From assembly GCA_025084515.1 (NCBI GenBank), contig JAJAGP010000173.1:248001-312000 (forward strand): 64,000 nt of DNA. The letters run 5' to 3'. Source of the DNA: Ancistrus triradiatus. Lineage: Eukaryota > Chordata > Actinopteri > Siluriformes > Loricariidae. The notes beneath the pieces were generated by a model. It ran no database searches and had not been told where the DNA came from. It was given only the letters and a program-made list of their open reading frames with translations. The translations under genes and the position numbers were made by a program. Below, piece after piece: positions 9,982 to 23,775 of the stretch (positions within the stretch are counted from its first letter, which is position 1; every line of letters starts with the position of its first letter).

Positions 9982-12900
9982 CTGAAAAAGTAGGAAAAGG
10001 AATAAGCTGCCTGAAATGGGAGGATACAGATTCTATAAAACAGCAAAGATCACTTAGCAAACATGATCATTAATTACCAAGCAGGTAAGATTTTACTGAG
10101 CAACTCAGTTTTAAATTATACATTTCCTTGAATGTGCCAAAAAGTTTGTAGACACCCCTTCCAATTGCAGTGGTAATTCGTTAATTCGTTGCAGATGGCA
10201 GACGCCGAAAATGACGAGTACCAAGATAAAAAGTTTTCCTATCAGAAATAATGTAAATTTAATAAACCTGTTCCAATCCAGACCCCCAGAAAATCCACAC
10301 TGTATAAGGCATTATATGAACTAAATGGACTGTATACTTAATCACTACATATACACAGACAAAAATAGAAAAATACAACAATAATTAAATGAAAAAACTA
10401 ATTTTGTGGTTCTCACGGTTTTCCTTTGTTTGGATGTTATCAAACTTAGAACCCATGGTGACTTGTTTGCACTAAGAACGCATGCAGAAAAAAGAAAAAC
10501 CCCAACAACAGCAAAACAACCCACGAGAAAGTTTACAGTTGATCTTAGCAGAGATCTGCATGGAGCAAGATTTATTGTGAGACTGTCACATGTTCCTATG
10601 TTTCCACTGGAAAGGGCATACGAGTGCATCTCAATTCAAGTTCTATCAAAAGTGCCAACAAACAAGTGCCGAGATGATTCTTTCTTATCAAAATGTGTTG
10701 AGAACCAAATTCGACAAGTTGCAAAGTGGCGTGTACCGAGCTATGACTGTAGTGAACTTTTACATTTCAGCCACAATCACTGCTAGCAGGTTCATAATTT
10801 GAAAAACGTCAACATGGAATCTCCACAGACAAAACGTTGCAGTGGTTGTACTGAAGACCTCCCGAGACCTTTATAGGTTTCCACCTCCCCAACCAGACAG
10901 TTCATCAACTTGGTCATGTCTGTGTAATGTCCATTAAGAAATTCTTTGCCAACTATGATGGAGAACTTGGCTAACATGCACAAAGCCATGACATTAACTC
11001 GGATAGGTTTGAGGTGAATTGGAACAATATTGGGTATGGATGTCAGTCGTGTTCCAAAATTGGACATTTTCTCAGCGAATTAAATAATAAATGATACGCA
11101 ATGTGTTTTTCAGATTTGCTGTTGTATTATATTCTACAGTTTTTATATTTTATTCTACTCGTCGTTATATTGTATCATTAGTCTATACATTATTATATTT
11201 TCTTTAAATACGTTCTCTCAATTTGTATAGTTAGCTCTGTTTATTTAAACTATTACTATAAACTAATTAAGTAACTAAAGTTTAATTCTTACTTATAAGT
11301 CTTGGTGTTCAAGGTTTCTTCCTTAACATTTAAGGAGTTTGTCCTTGCCACTGTCACCCTAGGCTTGCTCAGTTAGAGCTGTGGGCCTACACACGTGGAC
11401 AAAATTGTTGGTACCCCTCAGTTAAGGAAGAGAAAAACCCAGAATGGTAACAGAAATAACTTTAGAAAAGTACAAAAGTGATAAAAGTAATAATAAATAC
11501 AAAGTTTATGAAAATGAACAAATGAAAGTCAGACATTGCGTTTCAACCATGCTTCAACAGAATTATTTAAAAAAGTAAACTCATGAAACAGGCCTAGACA
11601 GAAATGATGGTACCCTTAACTTAATATTTTGTTGCACAACCTTTTGAGGCAATCACTGCAATCAAATGATTCCTGTATCTGTCAGTGACACTTCTGCACC
11701 TCTCAGCAGGTATTTTGGCCCACTCCTCATGAGCAAACTGCTCCAGTTGTCTCAGGTTTGAAGGGTGCCTTTTCCAGATGGCACGTTTCAGCTCCTTCCA
11801 AAGATGCTCAATAGGATTTAGGTCAGGGCTCATAGAAGGCCACTTCAGAATAGTCCAGTGTTTTCCTCTTAGCTGTTCTTGGGTGTTTTTAGATGTGCGT
11901 TTTGGGTCATTATCCTGTTACAAGACCCATGACCTGCGACTGAGACCAAGCTTTCTGACACTGGGCAGCACATTTCTCTTTAGAATTCCTTGATAGTCCT
12001 GAAACTTCATTGTACCCTGAACAGATTCCAGACACCCTAACCCAGATGCAGCAAAGCAGCCCCAGAACATAACAGAGCCTCCTCCATGGTGTCACAGTAG
12101 GGACAGTGTTCTTTTCTTGATATGCTTCATTTTTCCGTCTGTGAACATAGAGCTGATGTGCCTTGCCAAAAAGTTCCATTTTTGTCTCATCTGTCCATAG
12201 GACATTCTCCCAGAAGCTTTGCGGCTTGTCAACATGTAGTTCCAGTCAAATTCCAGTCTGGCTTTTTTATGGTTTTGTTTTCAACAATGGTGTCCTCCTT
12301 GGTCATCTCCCATCAAGTCCACTTTGGCTCAAACATCGACGGATGGTGCGATCTCACACTGATGTTCCTTGAGCTTGAAGTTCACCTTTAATCTCTTTAG
12401 AAGGTTTTCTTGGCTCTTTTGTTACCATTCGTATTATCAGTCTCTTTGATTTGTCATCAATTTTCCTCCTGTGTCCACCTCCAGGGAGGTTGGCTACAGT
12501 CCCATGGGTCTTACATTTCTGAATAATATATGCAACTGTAGTCACAGGAACATCAAGCTGCTTGGAGATGGTCTTATAACCTTTACCTTTAACATGCTTG
12601 TCTATAATCTTCTTTCTAATGTCCTGAGACAACTCTTTCCTTTGCTTCCTCTGGTTCATGTTGAGTGTGGTACGCACCTTGTCACCAAACAGCACAGTGA
12701 CTACCTGAAGCCCTATATATAGGCCCACTGACTGATTACAAGATTGTAGACACCTGTGACGCTAATTAGTGAACACACCTTGATTTAACATGTCCCTTCG
12801 GTCACATTTTTCAGAGGTACCATCATTTCTGTCCCATTTTCATAGACTTTGTATTTATTTTTACTTTTGTCAGATTAAAGTTATTTCTGTTACCATTGTG

Positions 12901-15900
12901 GGTTTTTCTTTCACCAACTGAGGGGTACCAACAATTCTGTCCACGTGTGTAGATGCTTGTAAAGCTGCGTTTGGTCAGTGCTCCACTGTAAAAAGTGCTA
13001 TAGACATAAATCTGATTCGACTTGAAGATTCTTGTAGCAGCAAAGGGGAACAACTCCACATTACTACCCATGTGCTTTTTGGCTGTCCAGCTACTTTTTG
13101 CTATAGAGTGTAGACCGATACTGACACCAGCAGTATATAATGACTGAACCCAGGCTCCTTGCTAGTTTCAACAGGGAAGTGGTGAGGTGAATTTGCACCG
13201 TCTCACGTTGTACTTCCTGATGGGCCTCTAGTGCAACTGGACAGAGGCATGCATGACACACATGGCATGTGATGCAAAACCACATGTTGTGTAGGAGCCG
13301 TCTATAGGAGTCATACCTTTGCTTGTTGAAATACCCATATAAAAATGCCTATTATAACAAAGTCTGTAGAACAGGATACTTACTCGATCAGGGAAGTTTT
13401 AAAACTATTTACTATATTCTATATTCCTACCCAGTACAAACCATTGGACTGGTCAGCCTCTTAACTGGATGTCTAATGTCATGGGCCTGTAGTGGGATAG
13501 GGACTCGTGTCGGAGTCTCACAACTCGAATCTCCACCAAGCCAAAGACTAGAGACTTGACTCAGACTCACATGAAGCAACTCGTGAACATCTCATCACAT
13601 TCCTTTAAAACCTGCTACAGGTGTGCGCCATTTACACACTTAAAAAATGGACATTTATCAAGCATTACCATAGTCGCATAGTGTTTTTATGCTACTGTAA
13701 TGTACATATAAAGGGTATTTTCACAAGAAAACTTCAAACAAAACACAAATGCTTCAGAGATACCACTGAAAACACGAGTGGAATGCTACGGTCTACACAG
13801 CATCTCTAATGCCACCACATTTTTAATTGATGGAAATTCACTATATTTATAGGAAATACAACAATGTGACATGGACGTTCGGTGTCAAACCTGACATTTT
13901 TAATAGGGACTGTGGTAGCCTAGCGGTTAAAGTACTGGACTATGGACCAGAAGGTCCAGGGTTCAAATCCCACCTCTGCCAAACTTCCACTGTTGGGTCC
14001 CTGAGCAAGGCCCTTAACCCATAATTGCTTAGATTGAAAGACTAACAATTGTAAGTCGCTCTGGATAACGGCGTCTGCTAAATGACGTAAATGTAATAGA
14101 GGTCTACTTTTATACAAACCAGTATCAGCTGCTAATAAGGCTAAACTAAAATTCTCTACACAGCGCCCAAGACTCAACCTGACCTCGCACGATGGAGACC
14201 CAAACATCTCAGCTGTACATTACACTATATCTGAACAGTGAGACCGCGAAACCATTAACGTGACACACTATTTAGAACTACGCAAGTTTGGGTAGAAGCC
14301 AACATTTTATTGGAGATGTTCTGGTTTATTTCAAGCATTTCTTTAAGTCATGCTGGATAAAAATATCTTCCAAATACCATAAATGTAAATGTTTTGACAT
14401 GTTTGGAAACTATAACCCTTGGAATACAAATGTATCACCACCACATCCACAATGCCTTTTGAAACTTAAGGCATTTTAAGGTCTATAAATTCCACACGTC
14501 AATCCATAGCAAGTGTACGCCATGGACAAGGTGAGCCTGCCATTATAGACAGCATATGCATAGACCTTCAGTAATTGTAATGGGACTACACATGGCAAGA
14601 TTCCGACACTTTTTTTTTTTTTAGTATAGTACCAAATACTGTACAGTTCCCTTTCTACAAGGATTCATTTATTGGATTACAATCGCAAGCCCAGAAAACG
14701 TTAACCCAAATCGTAAACTGTTATTGTTTTATCAATTGTTATAATCTAGCAAAGCAATAATAATTTAGTGCTGTTAGTCCACATGTGATATCTGTTACAG
14801 CAGAAAAATCACACGTCCAGTGTGATTTATTTTGTCCCCCTCTAAATTTGGCTCGGCTACTTAAACTGTTTATGCACCAGCCACATGAACCGCTCATGAA
14901 CCCAGTCATTTGTTATTAGACCATGACAGATATTTAACTAGGAGACAAACAAGATTTCTAAGATTTGTTTGCATCTCTCAGTTTTGACTACAGGATATTC
15001 AGACTTGGATTTTCCATTAACAATAACTGTTGTGTGATAATTTGACAGGACATTAGCCAGTTTAAAAAAAGACAATGACCATGACTACATGACTTTTTTA
15101 AACAACCCAAGCAATTTGTTATACTGTACCTGTCAAAACCATACCTGCCATGTCACTCAAACAGGAAGCCCTTACATGTATTGGAGGGGGCTGAATCTAT
15201 TTGATTGACTTTATATTAAGAAGATTATAAATTCAAAAACAGAATCCATAAACACCCACACAGTTTGTATCTGCAATATTTAGGACTTTGTCTTTTTTGA
15301 GTCAAAAAGTGGGTATTATGATTGTTATTATTGAGTATGCATCAAGACGTATTATGATTGGCTGATTTACTCAACATTACCAGCTACTTAAAGTTTCAGA
15401 TGTGATATTTCCATAGTGGAAAGAAACAGCCATGTGTAACATCAGGAAGAAAAAGTCAAGTCATGTGGAAAAATAATACGAAATCATCTGTTTTCCAAAT
15501 TCTCAGAAGGCTTCCTTTTTTCCATATGGATTAAAGTTGCTAAAATAAATAAATAAATAAACCCACACAATTTCAAATAGGCCGCTAAGTGGCGCTATAT
15601 ACAAATATTGTACAACTTCCTCCTCCATGATGTGAGCAGTAACAGAGCTTATACACTCACCGATCACTTTATTAGGTACAGCTCCTTGTTCCTACACCCA
15701 CTGTCCATTTGATCAGTTCCACTTAACACATAGCAGCATGACTACAGACTGTAGTCCATATATTACTCTACATACTTTTTCCTCTTTACTCTGTTACCTA
15801 ATGGTCAGGACCAGCACAGATCAGGTACCATTTGGGTGGTGGATCATTCTCGGCATACTTTTAGTCCAGCAGTGACACTGAGGTGTATAAAAACTCCTAC

Positions 15901-18900
15901 AGCACTGCTGTATCTGATTCTGTCATACCAACACAAATGCAAAGTAACACACCACATCCGTGTCACTGCAGTCCTGAGAATGATCCAAAACCCAAATAGT
16001 ACTTGATCTGTGGGGGTCCTGACCATCAGAGAACAGAGTAAAGGGGTCTAACAATGTAGTAGAAAACCAGATGGTGAGTGTATACCATGAAATTGTATAC
16101 AAATAAAAAAAATATTCTGTATTTTGAAAGCTAGCATGTTATGAAATTGAATGAAATATCTGAATTGTTAATATAACCATAAGGTCTGGAGCACTGTTGC
16201 CTAAATGTTTGTTACACGTTATTATAAAATAAATAAATAAATAAATAAATAAATAAAAATTATATATATATAATTATATATATATATATATTTTTTTTTA
16301 CGCCGCAGGTCTCTCCAGTGGGAGAGAGAAAGTGGTATGGAAGTCGTCCCAGCTCCGTAGTCGAGCCTTCTCTCGCTTTTTCTCGGGACGCTTAGATAGA
16401 AGCGCGAGATGAAGAAGAGGGGGGGGGGGAGGAGACTGCCCAATCTCCCCCCTCCTTGAGTTCCTTGGCGCTTGCGGCTTGGTTGCCATTACTTATTCCT
16501 TCTTTAGGACGACGGAGGCGTGATGCGGTAGGAGGCCTACTGGGAAGAACAAGTGTGCCGTATACTTCTTATCTCGTTCCTTTCTTATTCTTCTAACACT
16601 AACCGTCGCACCATTTACCTGTTTCGATTATATATAACGTCTTATATATTAATATATATATATTTTTTTTTTACATTATCATCTTACAAAAAATGTTTAA
16701 GATAGATACTTTTCCGTCTTCATGCTCTCTCCTCGGTTGCTAGTGTCCTGTCACGACTCTCCACTTTCCCTGTCTTCATATCTCTCTCGCTCTCTCTGTT
16801 CTACCTTTCTCTATTTCTCGAGTACTGGCTTTCGCCTTTATACCATAGATAGGTGAATAATATATATATATATACTTACGCCTAATATACTATGTATCCC
16901 TACCCTTTCCTCTATCTATGAGTATTATTGGCTCTACCATTCACATTTCCTTACACTTACTGTCGTTCCCTTTATTTTTTATCTTTACTGATACACCTTA
17001 TATTTCCTTCATCCCCAGCTGAACTTCCCTATTTTCGTCTTACCCGATATTCGACCCCGATTTGAGTCTATCTTCTATCTTTTTCTGATATTAATACCGA
17101 CTTGTATCTTTCGTTCTGTCCCACACATCACACTCCCTTACTTGCAGTTTCGTTACCCAGACCACCTTAGTCTTACTAACTTAACCTGGATACATTCACC
17201 TCGCATCATCCATATAGATAACTTCTATTTTTTTTGTCGCATTTCGTCCGTTCATCCTGTCGTTTTGGTTGTCCTCATGTTTCTAACCTCGCTCTCCCCG
17301 TTCACCGCATCCGAAGTCCCTCCCCGTGCCTCACATTTTCCCCTGCTCGTCGTACTGTATACTTCCATTCTTTCCTTCCGTGTTCGTGCTGGCACGTTTC
17401 TTACATAGTATTTTGTTCGTTTCCTTTGCTCCTCGTCCCCTGATACCGTTACCATGTGACCGTCACGTACTGGTTAGTTTCGTGCTAGTAGTCTGCACTA
17501 AAACCTCTTTACTATGTGAATAGGACACACCACCTCACACAGGGGCACACGTCAAGCCAACATATCATGCATTACTATCTGTATCTCGTTCCGTCCTCTC
17601 GCGTGGCCCGCTGTCTTCTGCTCGTCTTGCACTCCCCTTCAGTGCTCCCGCTCCTCCCCCCGCCCCCCCTGTCTCCCGTCACCCCGCCCGCCCCCTGGCT
17701 CTGCCCCGCTACTCTCTCGTCTCCCTTTCGTCACCTCTTCTCGCGCCTTCCCGTCCCTCTCGTTCGTCTCTCCTGCTCTACCTCTCTCAGTCTCGCTCTC
17801 TCTCCATCTCTCTCACTGTGTCGTCTCTCTCTCTCCTCTCTCTCTACTCTCTCTTCCTATCTCCCTTCGGCCTGCCTATCCTTCATCTTCTCTCGCTCTT
17901 CTCTTACCTCTCTTCCTCTCTCACCTAATCCGTCTCTCTCGGGGTTCTCTACACGGGTCCCCGTGCGCTCTCCAAAGCCTTGCTCCGCTCATGTCTCCAC
18001 CCCCCCCCACCCCCCCACCCAATCACTCCCCCCTGACTCGGCTTCCCTCAACACGATCGTCCTGGCTTCTATATATATATATTCTCTCCTCCTTCACTTT
18101 CAACTCGCTTCGCAGTGTAAATCTCACCCCTCCCTACCGTCTATGCCGCCTCCGTGGCCTGTAGGGCCGGCGCCGCGTAAACTTGCGTCAGGCGCCGCGT
18201 CCGGCCACCCGCGGCTCGTCTGTGGCTCTCATCACCGCCATTCCTTTTTCTTTCGATCGTCACTCCTTCTACTACTATGTTCCCTCACGCTCTTTCTTCA
18301 TCTCATATCTACCTCTCTATGCTGTCTTTTATTCGATTCTTCTTACCCTCTATATTCTATTCATCCGTTTTCGCGTCTCTCACTTCCTCTACCATATATA
18401 CACACCCCACCCACATAACGACACACACACATACATACATACATACATACATACATAAATAAAATATATAAATATATATAAATAAAACACACACACACAC
18501 ACAATTTTAAATATCAACAAGGGACTCCTCACCACTACAGAAATGGAGAAGCATTATACAGGGAAAATGGGTATAAAATATCACATTTCCAATAACCCTG
18601 ATACCTTCTGTTAGTCTTGTTAATCTTACAGTAAATGTTAAAATCAATACTCTTGATTTGCATTTTTGATCAATTCTCACCTTTCATATTAAGAATGTTT
18701 GTTCCATAAAGCAAGCAGAGCGATCGTAATCAGAATACACCAAGATACACTATGCATGCAATAAATACAGTTTATAATCCATTTGGGTTTATCTGGATCT
18801 CTATATTAATTACTCATACAAAAGTGGTCTGATCTTCATCCAAGAAACACAATCTGGCTAAATCAACAACACAAACTATGTGCTTGACTGGGCACAATAA

Positions 18901-21900
18901 CTCTTCACAGACCAGAGTGGAAAAAAAGTGAACTCGTGCTTAGTAACAAATAAAAAGCTTTTGAGCTGCAGCAATGTTAGGCAATCTGTAGCTGCTGCAC
19001 AGACTTGCACAAATGCTAAGGAGAAATCTGAGACAACTGGGACTTCTTGCATGAACACCCCAGGTCGGGTTATGGCATCTCACTTGGGTAAAGGTCTGGG
19101 CAGACTGTGAGGTTTTGGATTTACCAAATTTGGGTGTATTCAATTAAGCTTTGGGTAAGACACGGCTACCATGATGTTCTCTTGGACAATGTATTGATAC
19201 AATTTTGAATGATTTCTCCTTTCAACAATTTCAAGCCGTCTAGACCCAAACCTGGAGGCTGCCTTCACAGATGGGAGGAGTATTTGGAAGGACTCGGCGT
19301 GTCTAACAAACTTTTGTCAAATCAGTGTACTGACGTTTTGTTTCTGTTGAAATCTGTTGTTTTCTTTGAGGAGTTCTTCATTATAGTGTATGTACAGGAT
19401 TGGGTACGTTTACATGCAGCCTAAAACATTAATATGCATATCCATCATAATTAATATACTTCTAATCTGAGGCCGATCAATATGAAACTTTTCTCTGACT
19501 GAACAAGGTGGATAATTTTTTTAAAAAGCCATTCAAATAAATAATGATAGCCAACACAATGCAAATGTGTGTCCGATTACATTTCCAGTTGGACTATACG
19601 ACTACTTTCTGCAACTGAATCTTTATGGACAATTACTTGAAGGAACTTTTGCAGAAGTCATTAATCCACAAGTTGAAAATTTTTCCAATGCATAACTAAT
19701 AATTGTTCCAGTAAAGACATATGAAACCGCCTTTTGCGTGGTTAAGAGATAAATAATTAAAATTTCAACATCTACTCAAAGGGTTCACTTTTCGTTTGGT
19801 TGCCACAGAACTGTGGCCAGTAGGGATCATGGTTTTCTGCATCATCATGAATGTAGATGCTTCAAGATCGAGAGACTTAAGATTGCTTACTTTATGAGTG
19901 TTTGATAGTTGTCCATCCGAGCTCTCAGGTCCTCATTCTGCCGTAGGACTTGCTGGACCTGCTCCTCCAGAGCCAGATTCTTTTCCACCTGAGAAAAGAG
20001 CATGGGCACAATGATGGAGGATTTGTTAAGCAAATTGTTGAAAGTCAGTAATCTGATGTCAGGGTTTAGACAATGTCATGACTAACCACAGTCAATATAC
20101 CATAAAATGGCTAATGACTAAGAACAGACGATGAATATACTATAATTAAGGAATTACTGTTTTAGAATTTCATGATTCTAGAACAGTGAATACCAACTCT
20201 AGATCTTGACCAGTTTTAATTTCGACAGCAAATTTTAATTTAGTTTTCGTTATAGTCTTGACTAAAATGTAATTTAGTTTTAAACATAATTTAGTCATCT
20301 GAATTGTTTTGAGGTTTTAGTCAACTAACTATAATAAGATCATAGTCGACTAAATCTACAGCAGCTTTAGTTGACTAAAATATGAAATGTAAACGTTGCA
20401 ATATATAAATGCTTTAACATTTCCCTTTTTAGATGAAACATCTACACATGCATTGATGATAAAAGTATACATTAAAGTGGTTATTACTCAATTTCCACCA
20501 CATATATGTTTCACACTCGGTGTGGACATTCAGCAGATATTCTAGAATAGAATCAAGTTGGAATGAATGATATATTATAAGATCTAATTAAGATAAGCGC
20601 TCAGTTCTATGAGCATGCATTATAACAACTGTATACAGTGAAGTGGTCACCCAAACTCAATTTCCATCAAAGATCTGCTTCAAACTCGGTGTGGACACTC
20701 ATGAGATATTGTAGAATAGAATCAACTTAGAGTATATGATACATTATGAGCTTTATTAAACATATAAGATCGGATATGCATGCTCTATATGCATTTATTC
20801 ATAATTAACTGATTGTATAAAACGGAGTTATGTTACGCGAATACTCCTTAAATATAATATGAACACTTTTCAGACAAAGTTAAATTATATCGACATCACA
20901 AACTAAAAACATTTTAATCCCTACTTTATTTGCCATTTAGGTGCGGGTAGCTTGACTGCAGTTTCAAAATGACATGCCTGCAGATGCAATTTAAACTTTG
21001 TTGTGTTTTTACCGGAGATGGCGCCCCACAGTGTTTACAGTCTTGTTTTCCTTGATATCAAATGAGAAATGTGTCCATATATCGACTCTCCTCTTTCTCC
21101 CAGGTGTTGACATTGTCGAGCTAGTCTGTGTCTTACTGCATTACTGATTGGATTGCTACCCAACTCATCCTGCCTTTCCACATACACTCAATTTATGATT
21201 GGATCTTTTCCTAACTTGTCAGATCTGATTGGATGTCGTCTCTGTCAAACATTTACATCTCGTTTTTATTCGTTGATAAGAATGCGTCTCTGTTCTCGTC
21301 GTTGCTCTGTACTCTGCGCACTTGCTTAAACTTGTACGAGTCGAGCCGCACAACGCGTTTCAGGCAAAACTCGATTCACAAATCTGTACACAGTGATTCA
21401 GATTCACAATAGCTCTCGCTCAGAGAAGATCTGCGCTGTGTTCAGTGGTGTTCTTTATTTTTATATCTACAGTATTGTGTTCTTAGTGCAAATACGTCTC
21501 CATGGGTCCTAAAAAGGTTAGTTTATCAGAGCCAAACAGGAATTGAATGCTCCAGAAGACAGAGCAAATGTTTTGCACTTTCAATCCATTACTCACTAAA
21601 TTACATGAGATTTTTCAACACTTTATTACAAAATAAGTTGTGTGTTGATGATTTTGGCCATCTGCAGGTTAATGCAAGGGTTTTAAACTTACTTACCATG
21701 AAGCCATGAAGCCTCTATCTATGGGCGCCATAATGTAACTGCAGTCATTAAGGTGGACCGGAAAATCCGAATAAGAAGCCAACTTCAGCCTCGTTTCCAC
21801 TTTGATACATCAAACTCTCTTCAAACTCCTCAGTTCATGATACATTTAAATTTATGATGGATTTGTCAGAACATATCCCCATCGTAAATCAGAGAGCACC

Positions 21901-23732
21901 TGTACAATACAGCTCCATTAATACATGGTGGGGCAAAAAAGTATTTAGTCAGCCACTGATTGTGCAAGTTCTCCTACTTAGAAAGATGAGAGAGATCTGT
22001 AATTTTCATCATAGGTACACTTCAACCATGAGAGACAAAATGAGAAAAAAAATCCAGGAAATCACATTGTAGGATTTTTAAAGAATTTAATTGCAAATCA
22101 TGGTGGAAAATAAGTATTTGGGTCACCACCACACCAACAAACAAGCAATGATTTCTGGCTCTCACAGACCTGTAACAACTTCTTTAAGAAGCTCTTCTGT
22201 CCTCCACTCCGTTACCTGTATTAGCATGGCTCCTGTTTTCTTTACCTCGTCTTTATCGTTTAAAAACTTTGACACCCCCCTCCCAGCCTCCAAACAGTCA
22301 GAACTCCAAACTCAACCATGGCCAAGACCAAAGAGCTTGTCGAAGAACACCAGGAAGAAAATTGTAGACCTGCACCAGGCTGGGAAGAGTGAATCTACAA
22401 TAGGCAAGCAGGTTGGTGTGAAATAAATCAACAACTGTGGGAGCATTGGTAAGACAATGGAAGATATACAAGACCATGATAATCTCCCTCAATCTGGGAC
22501 CCCATGCAAAGCAGATCTCGGATCCCGTGGGGTCAAAAATGATCCATGAAGAACGGTGAGCAAAAATTCCCAGAGCTACACGGAGGGACCTGATGAATTG
22601 ACCTGCAGAGAGCTGGGACCAAAGTAAACCAAAGGCTACCATCAGTAACATGACGCTGAAAGGGACTTCCGGATCCTGCAGTGCCAGACTTGGTCCCCCT
22701 GCTTAAGAGACATTACATGTCCCCAGGCCCATCTGAAAGTTTGCCAGAGAGCATATGGATGATCCAGAATAGGAACTGGGAGAAATATTCATGTGGTCAG
22801 ATGAAACCAAAAATAGAAACTTTTTTGGTAAAAACTCCAAACTGGGGAAAAAGAATGCTGAGTCGTCGCCTCCCAAGGACACCATACCTACTGTGAAGCA
22901 TGGGGGTGGAAAATCAATGCTTTGGGGCTGTTTTTTTGCAGAGTGGAGACAGGACGGACTGAATCCGTGGTTAAGGGAACAATGAATGGGGCCATGTATC
23001 GTGAGATTTTAAGCAAAAAACAAAACCCGTTCCTTCCCTTCATATTGAGAGCATTGAAGATGCCAACGTGGCTGATCCCAAACCACAACACCGGCTCGGG
23101 CAACAAAAGGAGTGGCGCTCCGTAAAAAGCATTTCAAGGGTCCTGGAGTGCCTAGCCAGTCTCCAGACCTCAACCCCATAGAAAATGTTTACAAAGGCCG
23201 TGTTGCCCAGCGACAGTCCCAACAACATCACTGCTCTAGAGGATATCTGCATGGAGGAATGGGCCAAAATACCAGCTACCGTGTGTGCAAAACCTGGGTG
23301 AAGACTTACAGTTAACGTTTGACCTCTGTCATTGCCAACAAAGGTTATGTTTACAAAGTACTGAATTGAAACCAAATTTAATGACCAAAATACTTTAATT
23401 TTCCACCACCATAATTTACAATACAAGTCTACAATTTCTTTAAAAAATCCTACAATGTGATTTCCTGGATTTTTTTGTCTCATTTTGTCTCTCATAGTTG
23501 AAGTGTACCTAAAAAATGATGAAAAATTACAAACTACAAACAATACAAAAAGCGCTCATCGTCATCTTCTAAGTATGAGAAACCTTGCACACAATCGTGG
23601 CTGACTACATACTTTTTTTTTTTGGCCTATTTGCCCCACTGTATACTGCCCCTGTTTATACTCGTTATGGATATTCTGTGGAAAGTCTGGAAACGGATTA
23701 AATTCAACTTAACATTCTTTTTTTTTTTCTTT

Positions 23733-23775
<43 letters not shown>

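Larger units (their letters stand above)
11305..13028 (+). mobile_element. LINE 3' tail split by a Tc1 element
   Basis: The segment 11305-11389 (ggtttcttccttaac, then 'ccttgccactgtcaccct' and 'ggcttgctcagtt') and 12950-13028 ('gtgctccactgtaaaaagtg ctat') are the two halves of the LINE tail seen whole at 63150-63325. The Tc1 copy 11390-12949 sits between them, so it is younger than the LINE. Confidence 0.7.

Noticed and set aside
9623..10060. 145-codon minus-strand frame over ccdc69 exon 9
   Set aside because: The shorter frame ending at 9807 continues the coiled coil from exon 8 and matches the CCDC69 C-terminus; this one does not.
10406..10786. 126-codon plus-strand frame in intron 8
   Set aside because: No domain, no splice support, and it overlaps another frame with equal claim.
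13906..14097. Possible tRNA gene
   Set aside because: A- and B-box-like motifs are present, but the following unique section and L2-type tail make it a SINE; the same applies to the other copies.
17516..18418. 300-codon frame, the longest in the window
   Set aside because: It is made of Ser/Leu/Pro codons from a degenerate (TC)n tract, has no domain, and overlaps other frames of the same bias.
20200..20775. CRISPR-like array
   Set aside because: Only two diverged 166-bp units and an AT-rich dispersed repeat; no short regular repeats with unique spacers, and the DNA is animal.
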